From assembly GCF_009728735.1 (NCBI RefSeq), contig NZ_CP024636.1:2856021-2915033 (forward strand): a stretch of 59,013 nt of DNA, read 5' to 3'. The position numbers and the translations under genes were made by a program. Under the pieces are notes generated by a model, which saw nothing but the letters and a program-made list of their open reading frames with translations, ran no database searches and had not been told where the DNA came from. This document shows positions 32,599 through 42,126 of the stretch, in pieces (position 1 is the first letter of the stretch; each line of letters starts with the position of its first letter). This stretch comes from Pantoea phytobeneficialis. GTDB lineage: Bacteria; Pseudomonadota; Gammaproteobacteria; Enterobacterales; Enterobacteriaceae.

Positions 32599-33647
32599 CG
32601 GGTTCTCGGATCGGTTAACCAGGTCAGGGCGTCGGCCACGGCGTTGAGCAGGATAAAGCAGCTGCCAATCAGCAAGGTGGCGCCGAGAATCGCCGGAACA
32701 TCGGCGGAGAACAAGGCATTGGTCATATAACGCCCAACACCAGGCCAGGCAAAAACGGTTTCAGTCAGCACCGAACCTTCCAGCAAGGTGGCGTATGAGA
32801 GGGCGATAACGGTAATCAGCGTGCCCAGCACGTTAGGAAAGATATGGCGCAGCAGAATACGTGTGCGGCCAGCACCTTTGGCGCGCGCCAGGATAACGTA
32901 CTCCTTGCTGCTCTCTTCCAGCAGCGCGGCACGCAACAGGCGCGTAATCCCTGCCATCGCCAGCAGCCCGAGGATCACCACCGGCAGCCAGATATGGGCA
33001 ATGGCGTTGCGGAACATCTCAGGATCGCCCGACAGCCAGCTGTCGATCAGTACGAAGCCGGTTTTTGGCTCCAGCGTATAAATCCAGATGTCGTCTAACT
33101 GTCCTGGTCCGGCAGACCAGTGCAGCACGGCATAAAACAGCAGCAGGCCCAGCAAGCCGAGCCAGAACACCGGCACCGAGTAGCCAAGCAGTGAAATAAA
33201 ACGTGCCACGTTGTCGATGATGCTGCCCGGTTTCCATGCAGCCAGCAATGCCAGCGCCACGCCGAACACGGCGGCAAAAATCATCGAACAGGTTGCCAGC
33301 TCAATGGTGGCCGGGAAGGTGCGCATCAGGTCGGCACTTACCGGCTGATTGGTCAGGTGGGACAGCCCAAGATTACCCTGTGCCAGATGGCTGATATAAC
33401 GCCAGAACTGCACCAGCACCGGTTGATCGAGACCGAGATCGTGCCGCACCTGGGCATAGGTGGCTTCACTGGCGTGATCGCCCGCGATCTGTTGTACCGG
33501 ATCGACCGGCGACAGATGCGACAGCATAAAGGTAAAGGCCAGCAGGCCGATCAGCGTCACCAGCAACGACAGCAGGCTGGTGAGCAATCGGCTGGTGCGT
33601 TGCCAGAGTGGCCGGGCGGACCCGGCCTGTGGGGCTGACGCCGCCAT
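32595..33647 (-). CDS. dipeptide/oligopeptide/nickel-type ABC permease (DppB/NikB-like)
   Basis: This 350-residue permease has the N-terminal region typical of DppB (DLGLDQPVLVQFWRYISHLAQGNLG) and the loop KEYVILARAKGAGRTRILLRHIFPN. It overlaps the binding-protein gene stop by one base. About six helices are expected. Confidence 0.85.
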   Translation of the reverse strand: MAASAPQAGSARPLWQRTSRLLTSLLSLLVTLIGLLAFTFMLSHLSPVDPVQQIAGDHASEATYAQVRHDLGLDQPVLVQFWRYISHLAQGNLGLSHLTNQPVSADLMRTFPATIELATCSMIFAAVFGVALALLAAWKPGSIIDNVARFISLLGYSVPVFWLGLLGLLLFYAVLHWSAGPGQLDDIWIYTLEPKTGFVLIDSWLSGDPEMFRNAIAHIWLPVVILGLLAMAGITRLLRAALLEESSKEYVILARAKGAGRTRILLRHIFPNVLGTLITVIALSYATLLEGSVLTETVFAWPGVGRYMTNALFSADVPAILGATLLIGSCFILLNAVADALTWLTDPRTR

Positions 33648-35215
33648 TACTTGGTGACCTGTGAGTAATACACCATATCCGGGTTGATCCCCTGCACATA
33701 GCCTTTCAGGTTATCGCGTAACGCAATCAGGTTACGTGCCTGCAAGCCGATGACATACGGTGAGTTCTTCAACACTTCACGCTGCATTGCCTGGTACAGC
33801 TCAACACGTTTGTTGTTGTCGCTCTCGGCGGTGGCCGCCAGCGTTTGCTTGCTCAGCTCCGGGATATGCCAGTCGGAACGGTAAGCGATGGTTTTGCTGC
33901 CATCTTCCGGGTTGTAAGCAAAAGAGGCGGCGTTGGTGTTGGGGTCGAAGTAGTCTGCACCCCAGGCATTCAGCGTGGCCTGGTACTGATGCGCCTTCAC
34001 TTTGGTGGAGACTTCAGAGCTGAGGCCCGGTTGGACTTCAACTTTCACGCCACCTTTGGCAAAGCTGCCCTGCAACGCCTGAGCAATGTCGAGATACGGC
34101 GGCTGGTTGCTGGTGGAGAGGGTAAAGCTGACGTTGGTCAGACCGGCTTTCTTCAGAATCGCTTTGGCTTTTTCCGGATCGTAGCTGTACGGGGTATCGT
34201 TCAGCGCGCCAAGGAAACCTTTCGGCAGGAAGGTCTGGTGCACTTCGAACTGACCTTTCAGCAGGTCGTTAGCGATACCTTTGTAGTCGAACAGGTAACG
34301 TGCTGCTTCCCACAGGGCCGGGTTTTTCAGCACCGGATCGGAACCGACGTTGAACTGGATGTAGTAAAGCGAGGCCATCGGAATGGCTTCGGTTTTGACG
34401 CCCGCTTTGCCTTTCAGCGCGGCGATCTGGTCAGCGCCGAGGTTACGTGCGATATCCACATCACCCTGTTCCAGCAGCAGACGACGGGCGGCCGGTTCCG
34501 GCACGTTTTTGATCAGAATATTTTTCAGTTTTGGCGCGCCAGCCGGCGAGGTTGGGTTAGCCGTCAGCAGCACCACTTCATGCAGTACCACTTTGCGGAT
34601 CTGATACGGACCGCTGCCTGCGGAGTTGGTCGCCAGCCAGCCATTACCGAAGTCGCCATTCTTTTCATGCGCCAGCGCGGTTTTCTCATCAACAATCGAA
34701 GAAACCGGTGCCGAAAGCAGGCTCAGCACGTAGGCCGGGCTGACGTTGGCGCTCCAGCTGATTTTGACGTGGTTATCGTCGACTTTGGTCAGGAAACTGT
34801 CGACGTTGTCTTTGTTCCAGCCCAACTGGGTCAGGATAAAGGATGGATCGAGGTTTAGTTTCACTACGCGGCCCAGCGAGAAGATCACATCTTCCGGGCG
34901 CAGCGGGTTGCCGCTGGAGAATTTGGCATCTTTACGCAGTTCAAAGGTCAGGCTGCGGTTGTCGCTGCCTGGCTGCCACGAGGTGGCGAGTGTCGGTTGC
35001 AGTTCGGTCGGATTCTGCGGATTAGACTGGACCAGACGTTGATAAAGGTTAGTAAACGCCTGCACCGTGGTCAGCTCAAAACCTTTCGCCGGGTCAAAGC
35101 TGTCGGCATCGTCGGTAGATTGGGCAATCACCAGCGTATCTTTCGGGGTGGCGGCTTGCGTTGTGAATGCGGCTACCATCGATAACGCCAGCAGGGAGGG
35201 GATTATTTTTTTCAT
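33647..35215 (-). CDS. ABC transporter periplasmic binding protein, DppA/OppA family
   Basis: This 522-residue SBP_bac_5 protein has a signal peptide (MKKIIPSLLALSMVAAFTTQA-A) and family motifs SFDPAKGFELTT, TSWQPGSDNRSLTFELRKDAKFS and GSGPYQI. It does not resemble E. coli NikA in detail, so peptide or another small solute is more likely than nickel. The start at 35215 is the only one giving a signal peptide. It is the first gene of the five-gene operon. Confidence 0.82.
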   Translation of the reverse strand: MKKIIPSLLALSMVAAFTTQAATPKDTLVIAQSTDDADSFDPAKGFELTTVQAFTNLYQRLVQSNPQNPTELQPTLATSWQPGSDNRSLTFELRKDAKFSSGNPLRPEDVIFSLGRVVKLNLDPSFILTQLGWNKDNVDSFLTKVDDNHVKISWSANVSPAYVLSLLSAPVSSIVDEKTALAHEKNGDFGNGWLATNSAGSGPYQIRKVVLHEVVLLTANPTSPAGAPKLKNILIKNVPEPAARRLLLEQGDVDIARNLGADQIAALKGKAGVKTEAIPMASLYYIQFNVGSDPVLKNPALWEAARYLFDYKGIANDLLKGQFEVHQTFLPKGFLGALNDTPYSYDPEKAKAILKKAGLTNVSFTLSTSNQPPYLDIAQALQGSFAKGGVKVEVQPGLSSEVSTKVKAHQYQATLNAWGADYFDPNTNAASFAYNPEDGSKTIAYRSDWHIPELSKQTLAATAESDNNKRVELYQAMQREVLKNSPYVIGLQARNLIALRDNLKGYVQGINPDMVYYSQVTK

Positions 35216-35430
35216 GTGATTTCCTTGCCTTATAAAAAAGTAACGCGAGTTTACGAAAGCGCTGCCATGAAGAATAGTCAATTATTGGCTATGCATATGC
35301 TTATCTGTTCTAAGACTAGCGTTACGGTTATAAGGAGGTTAACGGATTTGCGAAACCTTAACATTCGGCTGCGGCGTATCCGGCAATTTACAACGGAAAT
35401 TAAACGGAAGCCGATGGCCGAATAATTAAC

Positions 35431-35458
35431 TTTACAATACCCGACTCGGGAATATAAT
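35431..35458 (+). promoter_or_regulatory. sigma-70 promoter candidate for mgtA
   Basis: TTTACA and a perfect TATAAT are separated by 16 bases. Transcription would start near 35465, leaving about 460 bases of leader before mgtA. This fits the long regulatory leader of enterobacterial mgtA. Confidence 0.65.
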
Positions 35459-35464
35459 GGCCGC

Positions 35465-35927
35465 AACTTCAAACAGGAGAATTCAGTTGGACAGTCACCC
35501 TTATTTAACATTACACAAGGCAAGCTGACGCGCGAATTCTTTTGTTGCTGCTTGCCGGAGTCGGCGGGCAGCAATCCTCTCTCATTTCTGACGATTGTTC
35601 CCCTTTATATGGATTTGCTACGGGCTAATGCTCGGGGGTTGACGTCATGCATATGATTTTACACGCACTTTTCCCTCCACCTCGGTGCGCACACTGATCT
35701 TCAGTGTGCTGAGTTTTACTGCGCCTGTCGTGTGCAGACCCACATTTTAAGTTCAGCTTCTTGCCTGTGAGGCAGGTGGGTTGTTTATTCTGTATTTCCG
35801 GGAGGATATATGAAAATTCCCGACAGGTTATTTTTTTCTAAATAACCTTTAGCCGTTAATTTGCACCCCAATAATGCATGCCTGACATGCAGGGATATTT
35901 ATCGCCGTAAAAAAGAGGAATGTCACG
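35465..35927 (+). promoter_or_regulatory. mgtA leader, probable Mg-responsive element
   Basis: The leader contains the proline-rich peptide, the 8-bp hairpin after it (35691-35709), a GCCTGTGAGGC hairpin near 35763, and a GGTTATT/AATAACC hairpin around a T-rich loop (35826-35849). Together these resemble the mgtA leader, which controls read-through by Mg and by MgtL translation. I cannot fold it here, so the alternative structures are unproven. Confidence 0.55.
35647..35697 (+). CDS. mgtL-like proline-rich leader peptide
   Basis: ATG at 35647 opens a 16-codon frame reading MHMILHALFPPPRCAH. Three adjacent proline codons (CCT CCA CCT) followed by Arg recall MgtL of Salmonella and E. coli, whose prolines sense low proline or low Mg. 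A perfect 8-bp stem (CACACTGA/TCAGTGTG) at 35691-35709 begins over the stop codon, which suits leader control. An internal ATG gives a shorter 14-residue version. Homology by sequence is weak; position and design support it. Confidence 0.55.
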   Translation: MHMILHALFPPPRCAH

Positions 35928-38651
35928 ATGACTGACATGAAACTCAATAATGAAAAAAGTGTGCTGAATCTGGCACGTCCACCACGCCAGAAAACTCCTC
36001 GCTATCTGATTGAAGAAGAAGCGGCTTACACCGCCAACGAAACCCTCGCGCGCATGCACAGCGATGCCGAGGGGCTGAGCCACAACGAAGCCGAAGCGCG
36101 CCTCGCGGTATTTGGCTACAACCAGGTGGCTCATGACAAAGCGCCACCGGCGTTGGTGCAACTGGTCCAGGCATTCAACAACCCGTTTATCTATGTCCTG
36201 ATGGTACTGGCGTTGGTGAGTTTCGTTACCGATTTCTGGCTGCCCGCGCGTCGTGGGGAGGAGACTGACCTTACCGGTGTCATCATCATTGTAACGATGG
36301 TAACGCTCAGCGGTTTGCTGCGCTTCTGGCAGGAGTTTCGCACCAATAAAGCCGCCCAGGCATTGAAATCGATGGTTCGCACCACTGCCACGGTGCAGCG
36401 TCGTGAATCGGCACAGCAACCCGCCCGCAAACAGGAAGTGGATATCACCACGCTGGTGCCAGGGGACATTATCTGGCTGTCTGCCGGTGATCTGGTCCCG
36501 GCTGATGTGCGCCTGCTGGATTCACGCGATCTGTTTATCAGCCAGGCGATTCTGACTGGCGAATCGCTGCCGGTAGAAAAATATGATGTCACCGGCAATG
36601 TGGCGAGTAAAAGCAGCAGCGAAAGCCAGCAGGGCGCATCTTTGCTGGAGTTAGGTAGCGTCTGCCTGATGGGCACCAATGTCTCCAGCGGCACCGCCAA
36701 AGCGGTGGTGGTGGCAACCGGTGAAGAAACCTATTTTGGCAGCCTGGCGAAATCCATTGTTGGCAACCGGACGCAAACTGCCTTTGACCGGGGGGTGAAT
36801 AGCGTCAGTTGGTTATTGATTCGCTTTATGCTGGTGATGGTGCCGGTGGTGCTGCTGATCAATGGCCTGACCAAAGGCGACTGGCTGGATGCCACCCTGT
36901 TCGCGCTGGCGGTGGCGGTGGGTCTGACGCCGGAAATGTTGCCGATGATTGTCAGCTCCAATCTGGCGAAAGGGGCCATCGCCATGTCGCGCCGCAAAGT
37001 GATTGTGAAGCGTCTGAACGCGATTCAGAACCTCGGGGCGATGGACATCCTGTGTACTGACAAAACCGGCACACTGACCCAGGACAACATCATTCTGGAG
37101 CATCATCTGGATTGCGCTGGTGTCGAGAACTCACGCGTTCTGATGCTGAGCTGGCTGAACAGCCACTATCAGAGCAGCACGCCCAACCTGATGGATCGCG
37201 CGATTCTGCGCTACGGTGAAACCCGCGTCAGCCATGCGGTGGCCGATTATTACAGCAAAGTGGATGAGTTGCCGTTTGATTTTGTCCGTCGCCGTGTCTC
37301 GGTGGTGGTGGGCGATCGTCGTCTCGGCCAGCAACTGTTGATCTGTAAAGGCGCGGTGGAAGAGATGTTGAGCATTTCCGTCGCTGAACGTGAAGGCAAA
37401 CTGATCCAGCCACTTAATGAAACCCGCCGTGCGGAGCTACTGGCGCTGGCTCATCAGTACAACCAACAAGGATTCCGGGTCTTGCTGGTAGCCAGTCGTG
37501 TGCTGCCTGATCCGGGCTTACAACATGCGTTGAGCGTGGCAGATGAGCAGGGGTTGACGGTGGAAGGGTTGTTGACGTTCCTCGATCCGCCTAAAGAGAG
37601 CGCTGCGAAAGCCATCACCGCGCTTCAGGAGAATGGTGTCAGCGTGAAAGTGTTGACCGGGGATAATCCGGTGGTCACGGCGCGTATTTGCCAGCAGGTG
37701 GGCATCGACTGCGGCACCATTGTCACCGGCGATGATATCGCGGCAATAAACGATGAGCAGCTGGCAACAGTTGCTGCACGTAGCGCGGTGTTTGCCAAAC
37801 TGACGCCGTTACAAAAATCGCGCATTTTGCGAGCCTTGCAGCAGCAGGATCATACCGTAGGCTTTCTGGGCGATGGTATCAATGATGCTCCGGCACTGCG
37901 CGATGCCGACGTTGGCATCTCGGTGGACAGTGCGGCAGATATCGCCAAGGAGTCTTCTGACATTATCCTGCTGGAAAAAGATTTGATGGTGTTGGAAGCG
38001 GGGGTGATGAAAGGACGTGAAACCTTCGGCAACATCATTAAGTACCTCAACATGACCGCCAGCTCTAACTTTGGCAACGTGTTCTCGGTACTGGTGGCGA
38101 GTGCGTTCATTCCATTCCTGCCAATGCTGGCGATTCATTTGTTGATTCAGAACCTGATGTATGACGTCTCGCAGCTGGCACTACCGTGGGACAAAATGGA
38201 CCGCGAGTTTCTGCGTAAACCGCGTAAATGGGATGCGCGCAACATCAAACGTTTTATGTTGTGGATTGGGCCGACATCTTCGATCTTCGATATCACCACC
38301 TTTGCGGTGATGTGGTATGTGTTTGCCGCTAATTCTCCGGCCATGCAGTCGTTGTTCCAGTCCGGTTGGTTTGTCGAGGGATTGCTGTCGCAGACGCTGG
38401 TGGTACATATGCTGCGTACGCAAAAGATCCCGTTTATTCAGAGCCGCGCAGCGTTACCGGTGCTGCTGACGACGGCCTGTGTGATGGTAGCGGGGATATT
38501 GCTGCCGTTCTCACCGCTTGGTGCCATGGTGGGACTGGTCCCGTTGCCGTGGGCTTACTTCCCGTGGCTGGTCGCCACCTTGCTGGGTTACTGCCTGGTT
38601 GCCCAGGGAATGAAAACCCTCTACATCAAACGTTTTGGTCAGTGGTTCTAA
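35928..38651 (+). CDS. mgtA: magnesium-importing P-type ATPase
   Basis: MgtA (P3B ATPase) brings Mg2+ into the cytoplasm. It has 907 residues (E. coli 898). Visible are the actuator motif ILTGESLPVEK, the phosphorylated Asp in DKTGTLTQD, KVLTGDN, and the hinge GDGINDAPALRDADVGISV. The membrane segment FALAVAVGLTPEMLPMIV is typical of the Mg ATPases. It follows a long leader, and a tiny membrane-peptide gene follows. Confidence 0.95.
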   Translation: MTDMKLNNEKSVLNLARPPRQKTPRYLIEEEAAYTANETLARMHSDAEGLSHNEAEARLAVFGYNQVAHDKAPPALVQLVQAFNNPFIYVLMVLALVSFVTDFWLPARRGEETDLTGVIIIVTMVTLSGLLRFWQEFRTNKAAQALKSMVRTTATVQRRESAQQPARKQEVDITTLVPGDIIWLSAGDLVPADVRLLDSRDLFISQAILTGESLPVEKYDVTGNVASKSSSESQQGASLLELGSVCLMGTNVSSGTAKAVVVATGEETYFGSLAKSIVGNRTQTAFDRGVNSVSWLLIRFMLVMVPVVLLINGLTKGDWLDATLFALAVAVGLTPEMLPMIVSSNLAKGAIAMSRRKVIVKRLNAIQNLGAMDILCTDKTGTLTQDNIILEHHLDCAGVENSRVLMLSWLNSHYQSSTPNLMDRAILRYGETRVSHAVADYYSKVDELPFDFVRRRVSVVVGDRRLGQQLLICKGAVEEMLSISVAEREGKLIQPLNETRRAELLALAHQYNQQGFRVLLVASRVLPDPGLQHALSVADEQGLTVEGLLTFLDPPKESAAKAITALQENGVSVKVLTGDNPVVTARICQQVGIDCGTIVTGDDIAAINDEQLATVAARSAVFAKLTPLQKSRILRALQQQDHTVGFLGDGINDAPALRDADVGISVDSAADIAKESSDIILLEKDLMVLEAGVMKGRETFGNIIKYLNMTASSNFGNVFSVLVASAFIPFLPMLAIHLLIQNLMYDVSQLALPWDKMDREFLRKPRKWDARNIKRFMLWIGPTSSIFDITTFAVMWYVFAANSPAMQSLFQSGWFVEGLLSQTLVVHMLRTQKIPFIQSRAALPVLLTTACVMVAGILLPFSPLGAMVGLVPLPWAYFPWLVATLLGYCLVAQGMKTLYIKRFGQWF

Positions 38652-38663
38652 CCCCAGGGAGGC

Positions 38664-38747
38664 ATGATGCGCAAACTGGATAAAGTGGTGTGCCATTGCC
38701 TGATCATCATGGTGGTGATTGTGCTGTTAACCGTGGTGATTCGCTAA
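38664..38747 (+). CDS. 27-residue membrane peptide after mgtA (MgtR-like)
   Basis: The frame reads MMRKLDKVVCHCLIIMVV followed by IVLLTVVIR. It has a basic N-terminus with a DK pair and one transmembrane helix, like MgtR, the 30-residue peptide encoded after mgtBC in Salmonella that promotes MgtC/MgtA turnover. AGGGAGG precedes it, and the second ATG (38667) is better spaced. It begins 13 bases after the mgtA stop and ends before the terminator, so it shares the mgtA mRNA. Confidence 0.6.
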   Translation: MMRKLDKVVCHCLIIMVVIVLLTVVIR

Positions 38748-38775
38748 CGAATTTAACCATTTGGGCTTTTTATCA

Positions 38776-38809
38776 AGCAGCGTTTCCGCGCGAAACGCTG
38801 CTTTTTTTT
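38776..38809 (+). terminator. intrinsic terminator of the mgtA operon
   Basis: An 11-bp stem AGCAGCGTTTC/GAAACGCTGCT is followed by eight T residues, 28 bases after the small peptide gene. The following 250 bases (38810-39057) hold no clear gene and should carry the promoter of the next operon. Confidence 0.92.
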
Positions 38810-39057
38810 GCTGCATATCGAGAAGGCTTGACACGATTTGGTTGTACGCCAGTACGATTAGCAGAGGTTTTGGCTGCATAACCATGTCATTCAGCTTATG
38901 GTTGGGTTTTAGTGCTGAAATTTGTACGATGTACGGTAATTTTGTTGTGTTTGGTTGTTCAATATTAGTGAATAAGTTTGTCAGCGGGGCGGGGTTATGT
39001 TTGTCTGAGTACCGCTCTACCATGCGCTCCAACATTTCCCTGTTAATTGGAGCAAAC

Positions 39058-39315
39058 ATGAAAAATATCCTTGTGAAAATGATGATGGCGGGCGCGCTGG
39101 TTGCAGTCAGTGCTTCTTCTCTGGCGGCGACGGAAGTGATAATGCCTGGTACGCAACAGGTGGTTGGGCATATCAGCGCCAGCGGTGCCCGTAATCTGGA
39201 TGAATTGGTGGCTGCACTGGGGCAGAAAGCTGACCTTGCCGGTGCGTCGGCATTTCATATCACTTCTGCCAATGGTAAGAACACCTTTTCAGGCACTGCC
39301 GAGCTATTGAAATAA
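39058..39315 (+). CDS. YhcN/YbiJ/McbA (DUF1471) family periplasmic protein
   Basis: This 85-residue secreted protein has a signal peptide (MMAGALVAVSASSLAA) and the DUF1471 body VGHISASGARNLDELVAALGQKADLAGASAFHITSA. The family includes BhsA, McbA and YhcN, which respond to acid, peroxide or biofilm signals. GGAG precedes the ATG. The TetR gene starts ten bases later, suggesting co-transcription and local control. Confidence 0.85.
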   Translation: MKNILVKMMMAGALVAVSASSLAATEVIMPGTQQVVGHISASGARNLDELVAALGQKADLAGASAFHITSANGKNTFSGTAELLK

Positions 39316-39325
39316 GGTGAGCCAA

Positions 39326-39889
39326 ATGTCAGGTGACGGAAAAAGGGCAGGGCGCGCCGGTGGTGAACAGATGCGTGATTCGATCTTGCATCATGCGGCG
39401 ATGATTATCCGCCTGGAGGGACTGCATGCCTGTACTCACCGTGCGGTGGCTGAACAGTGCGCGATTTCACCAGGCACCGTCACCTATCATTTTAAAAACC
39501 TGGATGAACTGCATGCGGCGGTAATTGAACGGGCGGTGGAGAGCTTTACGCAGCAGACGCACGCGTGGTTTGCTGCAATGGAAGAAAACTCTGTCGCGCA
39601 GCAACTAACCCAATTTCTTTTCTGGACTCTGGATGAACGCGAAAGGCTAATTTGTGAATACGCGTTATTTGTGGCGGCAGTATCGCGTCCACGTCTGCGT
39701 CAGGCTGCTGCCGCATGGATTGCCAGCCACCAGCACATTTTACAGCAACATTTTGCACTGACTGCGCAGCAAGCCGAGGCGGTAGTCGCCTTTACCGACG
39801 CCTGGCTGTTACGTTCCATCATTCAGGAAGGGAAAAAACCGAATGCGGCGCTGGTGCAGCGTTTTTTCACCAGCATCCTGCAAAGTTAA
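39326..39889 (+). CDS. TetR-family transcriptional regulator
   Basis: This 187-residue regulator has an N-terminal HTH with recognition helix motif TVTYHFKNLDELHAAVIERAV after RAVAEQCAISPG. The rest is a helical ligand domain. The ATG at 39326 follows AAGGTGAG. Given the spacing to the upstream YhcN-like gene, autoregulation of the pair is likely. The ligand is unknown. It resembles AcrR-type proteins only in general. Confidence 0.85.
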   Translation: MSGDGKRAGRAGGEQMRDSILHHAAMIIRLEGLHACTHRAVAEQCAISPGTVTYHFKNLDELHAAVIERAVESFTQQTHAWFAAMEENSVAQQLTQFLFWTLDERERLICEYALFVAAVSRPRLRQAAAAWIASHQHILQQHFALTAQQAEAVVAFTDAWLLRSIIQEGKKPNAALVQRFFTSILQS

Positions 39890-39898
39890 TCTTTGGCT

Positions 39899-40555
39899 TT
39901 ATTCATCTGGCTGGTAATACTGTACGCCTATTTCAATGCGTTCACGGCCACTGGCCACGCGATGGCGATTGGTATCGCGTAGCGAATAGATACAGCCGCA
40001 GTATTCCTGCTGATAAAAACGTTCGCGCTTGCTGATTTCAATCATACGTGCCGAGCCACCACCTTTGCGCCAGTTAAATTCCCAATACAACATGTCGGGA
40101 TAGCGCGCTGCGGCTCGTACGCCACAATCGTTGATTTGCTGCATGTTTTTCCAGCGAGAGATGCCGAGGGAACTGGTAATCACCGGGAAATCATGTTCAT
40201 AAGCATACAGCGCTGTGCGTTCGAAACGCATATCAAAACACATGGTACAACGCACCCCACGCTCCGGTTCCCACTCCATACCGCGCGCGCGTTCAAACCA
40301 GTTGTCTTTGTCATAATCTGCATCAACAAAAGGTACGCCAAACTGTTCGGCGAAGCGGATATTCTCCTCTTTGCGCAGTTCGTACTCTTTCAGCGGATGA
40401 ATGTTCGGATTGTAGAAAAAGATGGTGTAGTCGATACCGGAGGCCAGCATCGCTTCCATCACTTCACCTGAACATGGCGCGCAGCAGGAGTGCAGCAGCA
40501 CTTTGTTGTGACCATTTGGCAGGGGAAGAGGTTGGCGAGTGAAGGTGTCTGACAT
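39899..40555 (-). CDS. queH: epoxyqueuosine reductase QueH
   Basis: QueH reduces epoxyqueuosine to queuosine in tRNA, replacing QueG where that is absent. The 218-residue protein has the expected cysteines for a 4Fe-4S cluster and a mononuclear iron: [11 protein letters not shown] near the N-terminus, [13 protein letters not shown], and the C-terminal [11 protein letters not shown]. It ends ten bases from the TetR gene and converges with it. Confidence 0.88.
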   Translation of the reverse strand: MSDTFTRQPLPLPNGHNKVLLHSCCAPCSGEVMEAMLASGIDYTIFFYNPNIHPLKEYELRKEENIRFAEQFGVPFVDADYDKDNWFERARGMEWEPERGVRCTMCFDMRFERTALYAYEHDFPVITSSLGISRWKNMQQINDCGVRAAARYPDMLYWEFNWRKGGGSARMIEISKRERFYQQEYCGCIYSLRDTNRHRVASGRERIEIGVQYYQPDE

Positions 40556-40635
40556 AAGAATGATTAATGGTTATGAATGGAAAACACCAGTGTAAGCGCT
40601 ATGTCGTCGGGAAGCAAAATTGAGGATTATGGCAA

Positions 40636-40662
40636 TAAAAAAGGCCGCATTCGCTGCGGCCT
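40636..40662 (-). terminator. terminator of the small periplasmic protein gene
   Basis: Stem GGCCGC/GCGGCC around ATTCGCT has an A tract on its left, which is a U tract on the minus-strand transcript. It lies ten bases past the stop at 40672. Confidence 0.88.
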
Positions 40663-40671
40663 CTGTGAGCA

Positions 40672-41028
40672 TTATTCGGTCACTTTTTTCTTCAGTTCGC
40701 TGGCACCTTCTTTGGTGCTGTTCCAGCCTTTTTGCGCACCTTCTTTGGTGGCATCCACACCTTTTTCCGTGGTTTCTTTGGTTTTATGCCAGGCTTTTTG
40801 CGTCCCTTCGCTGGCTTTGCTGCTCAGGCTGTCGCTCTTTCCTTCAGCGGCATGTTTGGACTTGAGTTTCAGCTCAGCGCCCTGATCCTGGGCCTGATGC
40901 AGTTTCTCTTTAGCCGTATTTGCGCCAGCCTGTGCATTGGCCACATCGTTATCTGTTGCGTGTGTGGTAGCGGCAAATGCCGACGAAGCCAGCAGAAATG
41001 TTGATAAAGCGATAATTGTCTTTTTCAT
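40672..41028 (-). CDS. small secreted Lys/Ala/Glu-rich protein
   Basis: This 118-residue protein has a signal peptide (MKKTIIALSTFLLASSAFA-A). The mature part is hydrophilic and rich in A, K, E and T, with an imperfect repeat of about 11 residues (TEKGVDATKEG, AQKGWNSTKEG, TQKAWHKTKET). This is like LEA-type or YjdI/YahO-type stress proteins of the periplasm. I do not recognise a named gene. A strong terminator follows it. Confidence 0.75.
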   Translation of the reverse strand: MKKTIIALSTFLLASSAFAATTHATDNDVANAQAGANTAKEKLHQAQDQGAELKLKSKHAAEGKSDSLSSKASEGTQKAWHKTKETTEKGVDATKEGAQKGWNSTKEGASELKKKVTE

Positions 41029-41121
41029 GAATATTCCCTCATCAAAGTCATCATTGTTATGACTGTAGTTAACAATGGCACGCTCAATAACATCTGGCTT
41101 TAGGAATAAACTGTAAATGAA

Positions 41122-42126
41122 TCATCGTGTTCTGGTGGGGCCTTGTTTTGAGCTCAGGTCCCGACCCGACAACAGCAACAAAGAGAGCGCACCCAATGAC
41201 ATCCCAAACCATAGCGTTACCAGACGAATTGAGATGGCAAGAGACATCGCCGTACCATCGCTGACACCATGCGCCACCAACTGAAAAACCAGTGCGGCCT
41301 CCATGACGCCAAGTCCGGCTGGTATCATACTTGCTGCGCCGAACAACGTTGCCTGCACAAAGATTAACACGCAGTCAGCGCTTGAAATGCCCGTTCCCAG
41401 GATCTGGCAGAACCAGGCAAAGACCAGAGCCTGCGTGCCATAAGCTACCATCGCGACAACCGAGAAAGCCGAAACTCTGGTGGGTTTCCACACTTGAGCC
41501 CAGGCTTCAAGCGTCGCTTGCCCACCTTTGATTGGCAACCATGTCACTGCACGACCCAGTCGGTTCCAGCCGGTACTGACCATAGGGTGTGAAAGGGCGT
41601 ATGCAAAGACGCAACTCCCCAGCAGAATAGCAGCGAACGCCAACAGCCATACCCAAGCCAGCGACTGCCCTGCCGTCATGGCGGCCAGCATACCCAGCAA
41701 AATCATCCCCAATACATCTGACCCTCGGTCAACAAGGAACGTGGCGAGGCTGTGCGTAACCTTCACGCCGTGCGGGACCAACAAAGCAGAACGAAAAGTT
41801 TCGCCGGATTTCCCTGGTGTGGCCGTCAAGGCAAGCCCGGACATATAAATGCCGAGATGGGTAAATCTGGGGACGACATTATCGAGACAATGAAGAGAAT
41901 ACTCCCACCGTCCGAAGCGCCATAAATAAGAACTACTCGACAGAACGGCACTGATCACCAACGTCTGAAGTCCTAGCGCAGAGAATGCTTCTACCGTCGA
42001 CTGCCACCCGGACCAGAAAACAGCCGCCAGATAAAGCATTACTCCAATAGTGACAAACCAGACAATGGCGCGAATGATGCGCCGCTCATGCAGCGCACCC
42101 TGGAGTCGAGTAAAGAACTTGTTCAT
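41122..42126 (-). CDS. UPF0104/lysylphosphatidylglycerol-synthase-TM-like membrane protein
   Basis: This 334-residue protein has about eight hydrophobic segments and the family pattern TATPGKSGETFRSALLV and LATFLVDRGSDVLGM. Relatives (the membrane half of MprF, AglD and HpnL types) act as lipid flippases or assist lipid-linked sugar transfer. It is the last gene of the pentose operon and overlaps the GtrA-like gene by four bases. Flipping a lipid-linked sugar is an inference from position. Confidence 0.75.
   Translation of the reverse strand: MNKFFTRLQGALHERRIIRAIVWFVTIGVMLYLAAVFWSGWQSTVEAFSALGLQTLVISAVLSSSSYLWRFGRWEYSLHCLDNVVPRFTHLGIYMSGLALTATPGKSGETFRSALLVPHGVKVTHSLATFLVDRGSDVLGMILLGMLAAMTAGQSLAWVWLLAFAAILLGSCVFAYALSHPMVSTGWNRLGRAVTWLPIKGGQATLEAWAQVWKPTRVSAFSVVAMVAYGTQALVFAWFCQILGTGISSADCVLIFVQATLFGAASMIPAGLGVMEAALVFQLVAHGVSDGTAMSLAISIRLVTLWFGMSLGALSLLLLSGRDLSSKQGPTRTR

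Noticed and set aside
30248..35215. Specific nickel importer nikABCDE
   Set aside because: The short ATPases suit Nik-like systems, but the binding protein does not resemble NikA and no NikR site is seen, so only the broad family is given.
35326..35342. Possible PhoP box GGTTAT-AAGGA-GGTTAA before mgtA
   Set aside because: The five-base spacing fits, but the half sites have mismatches and lie about 90 bases before the best -35, too far for usual PhoP activation.
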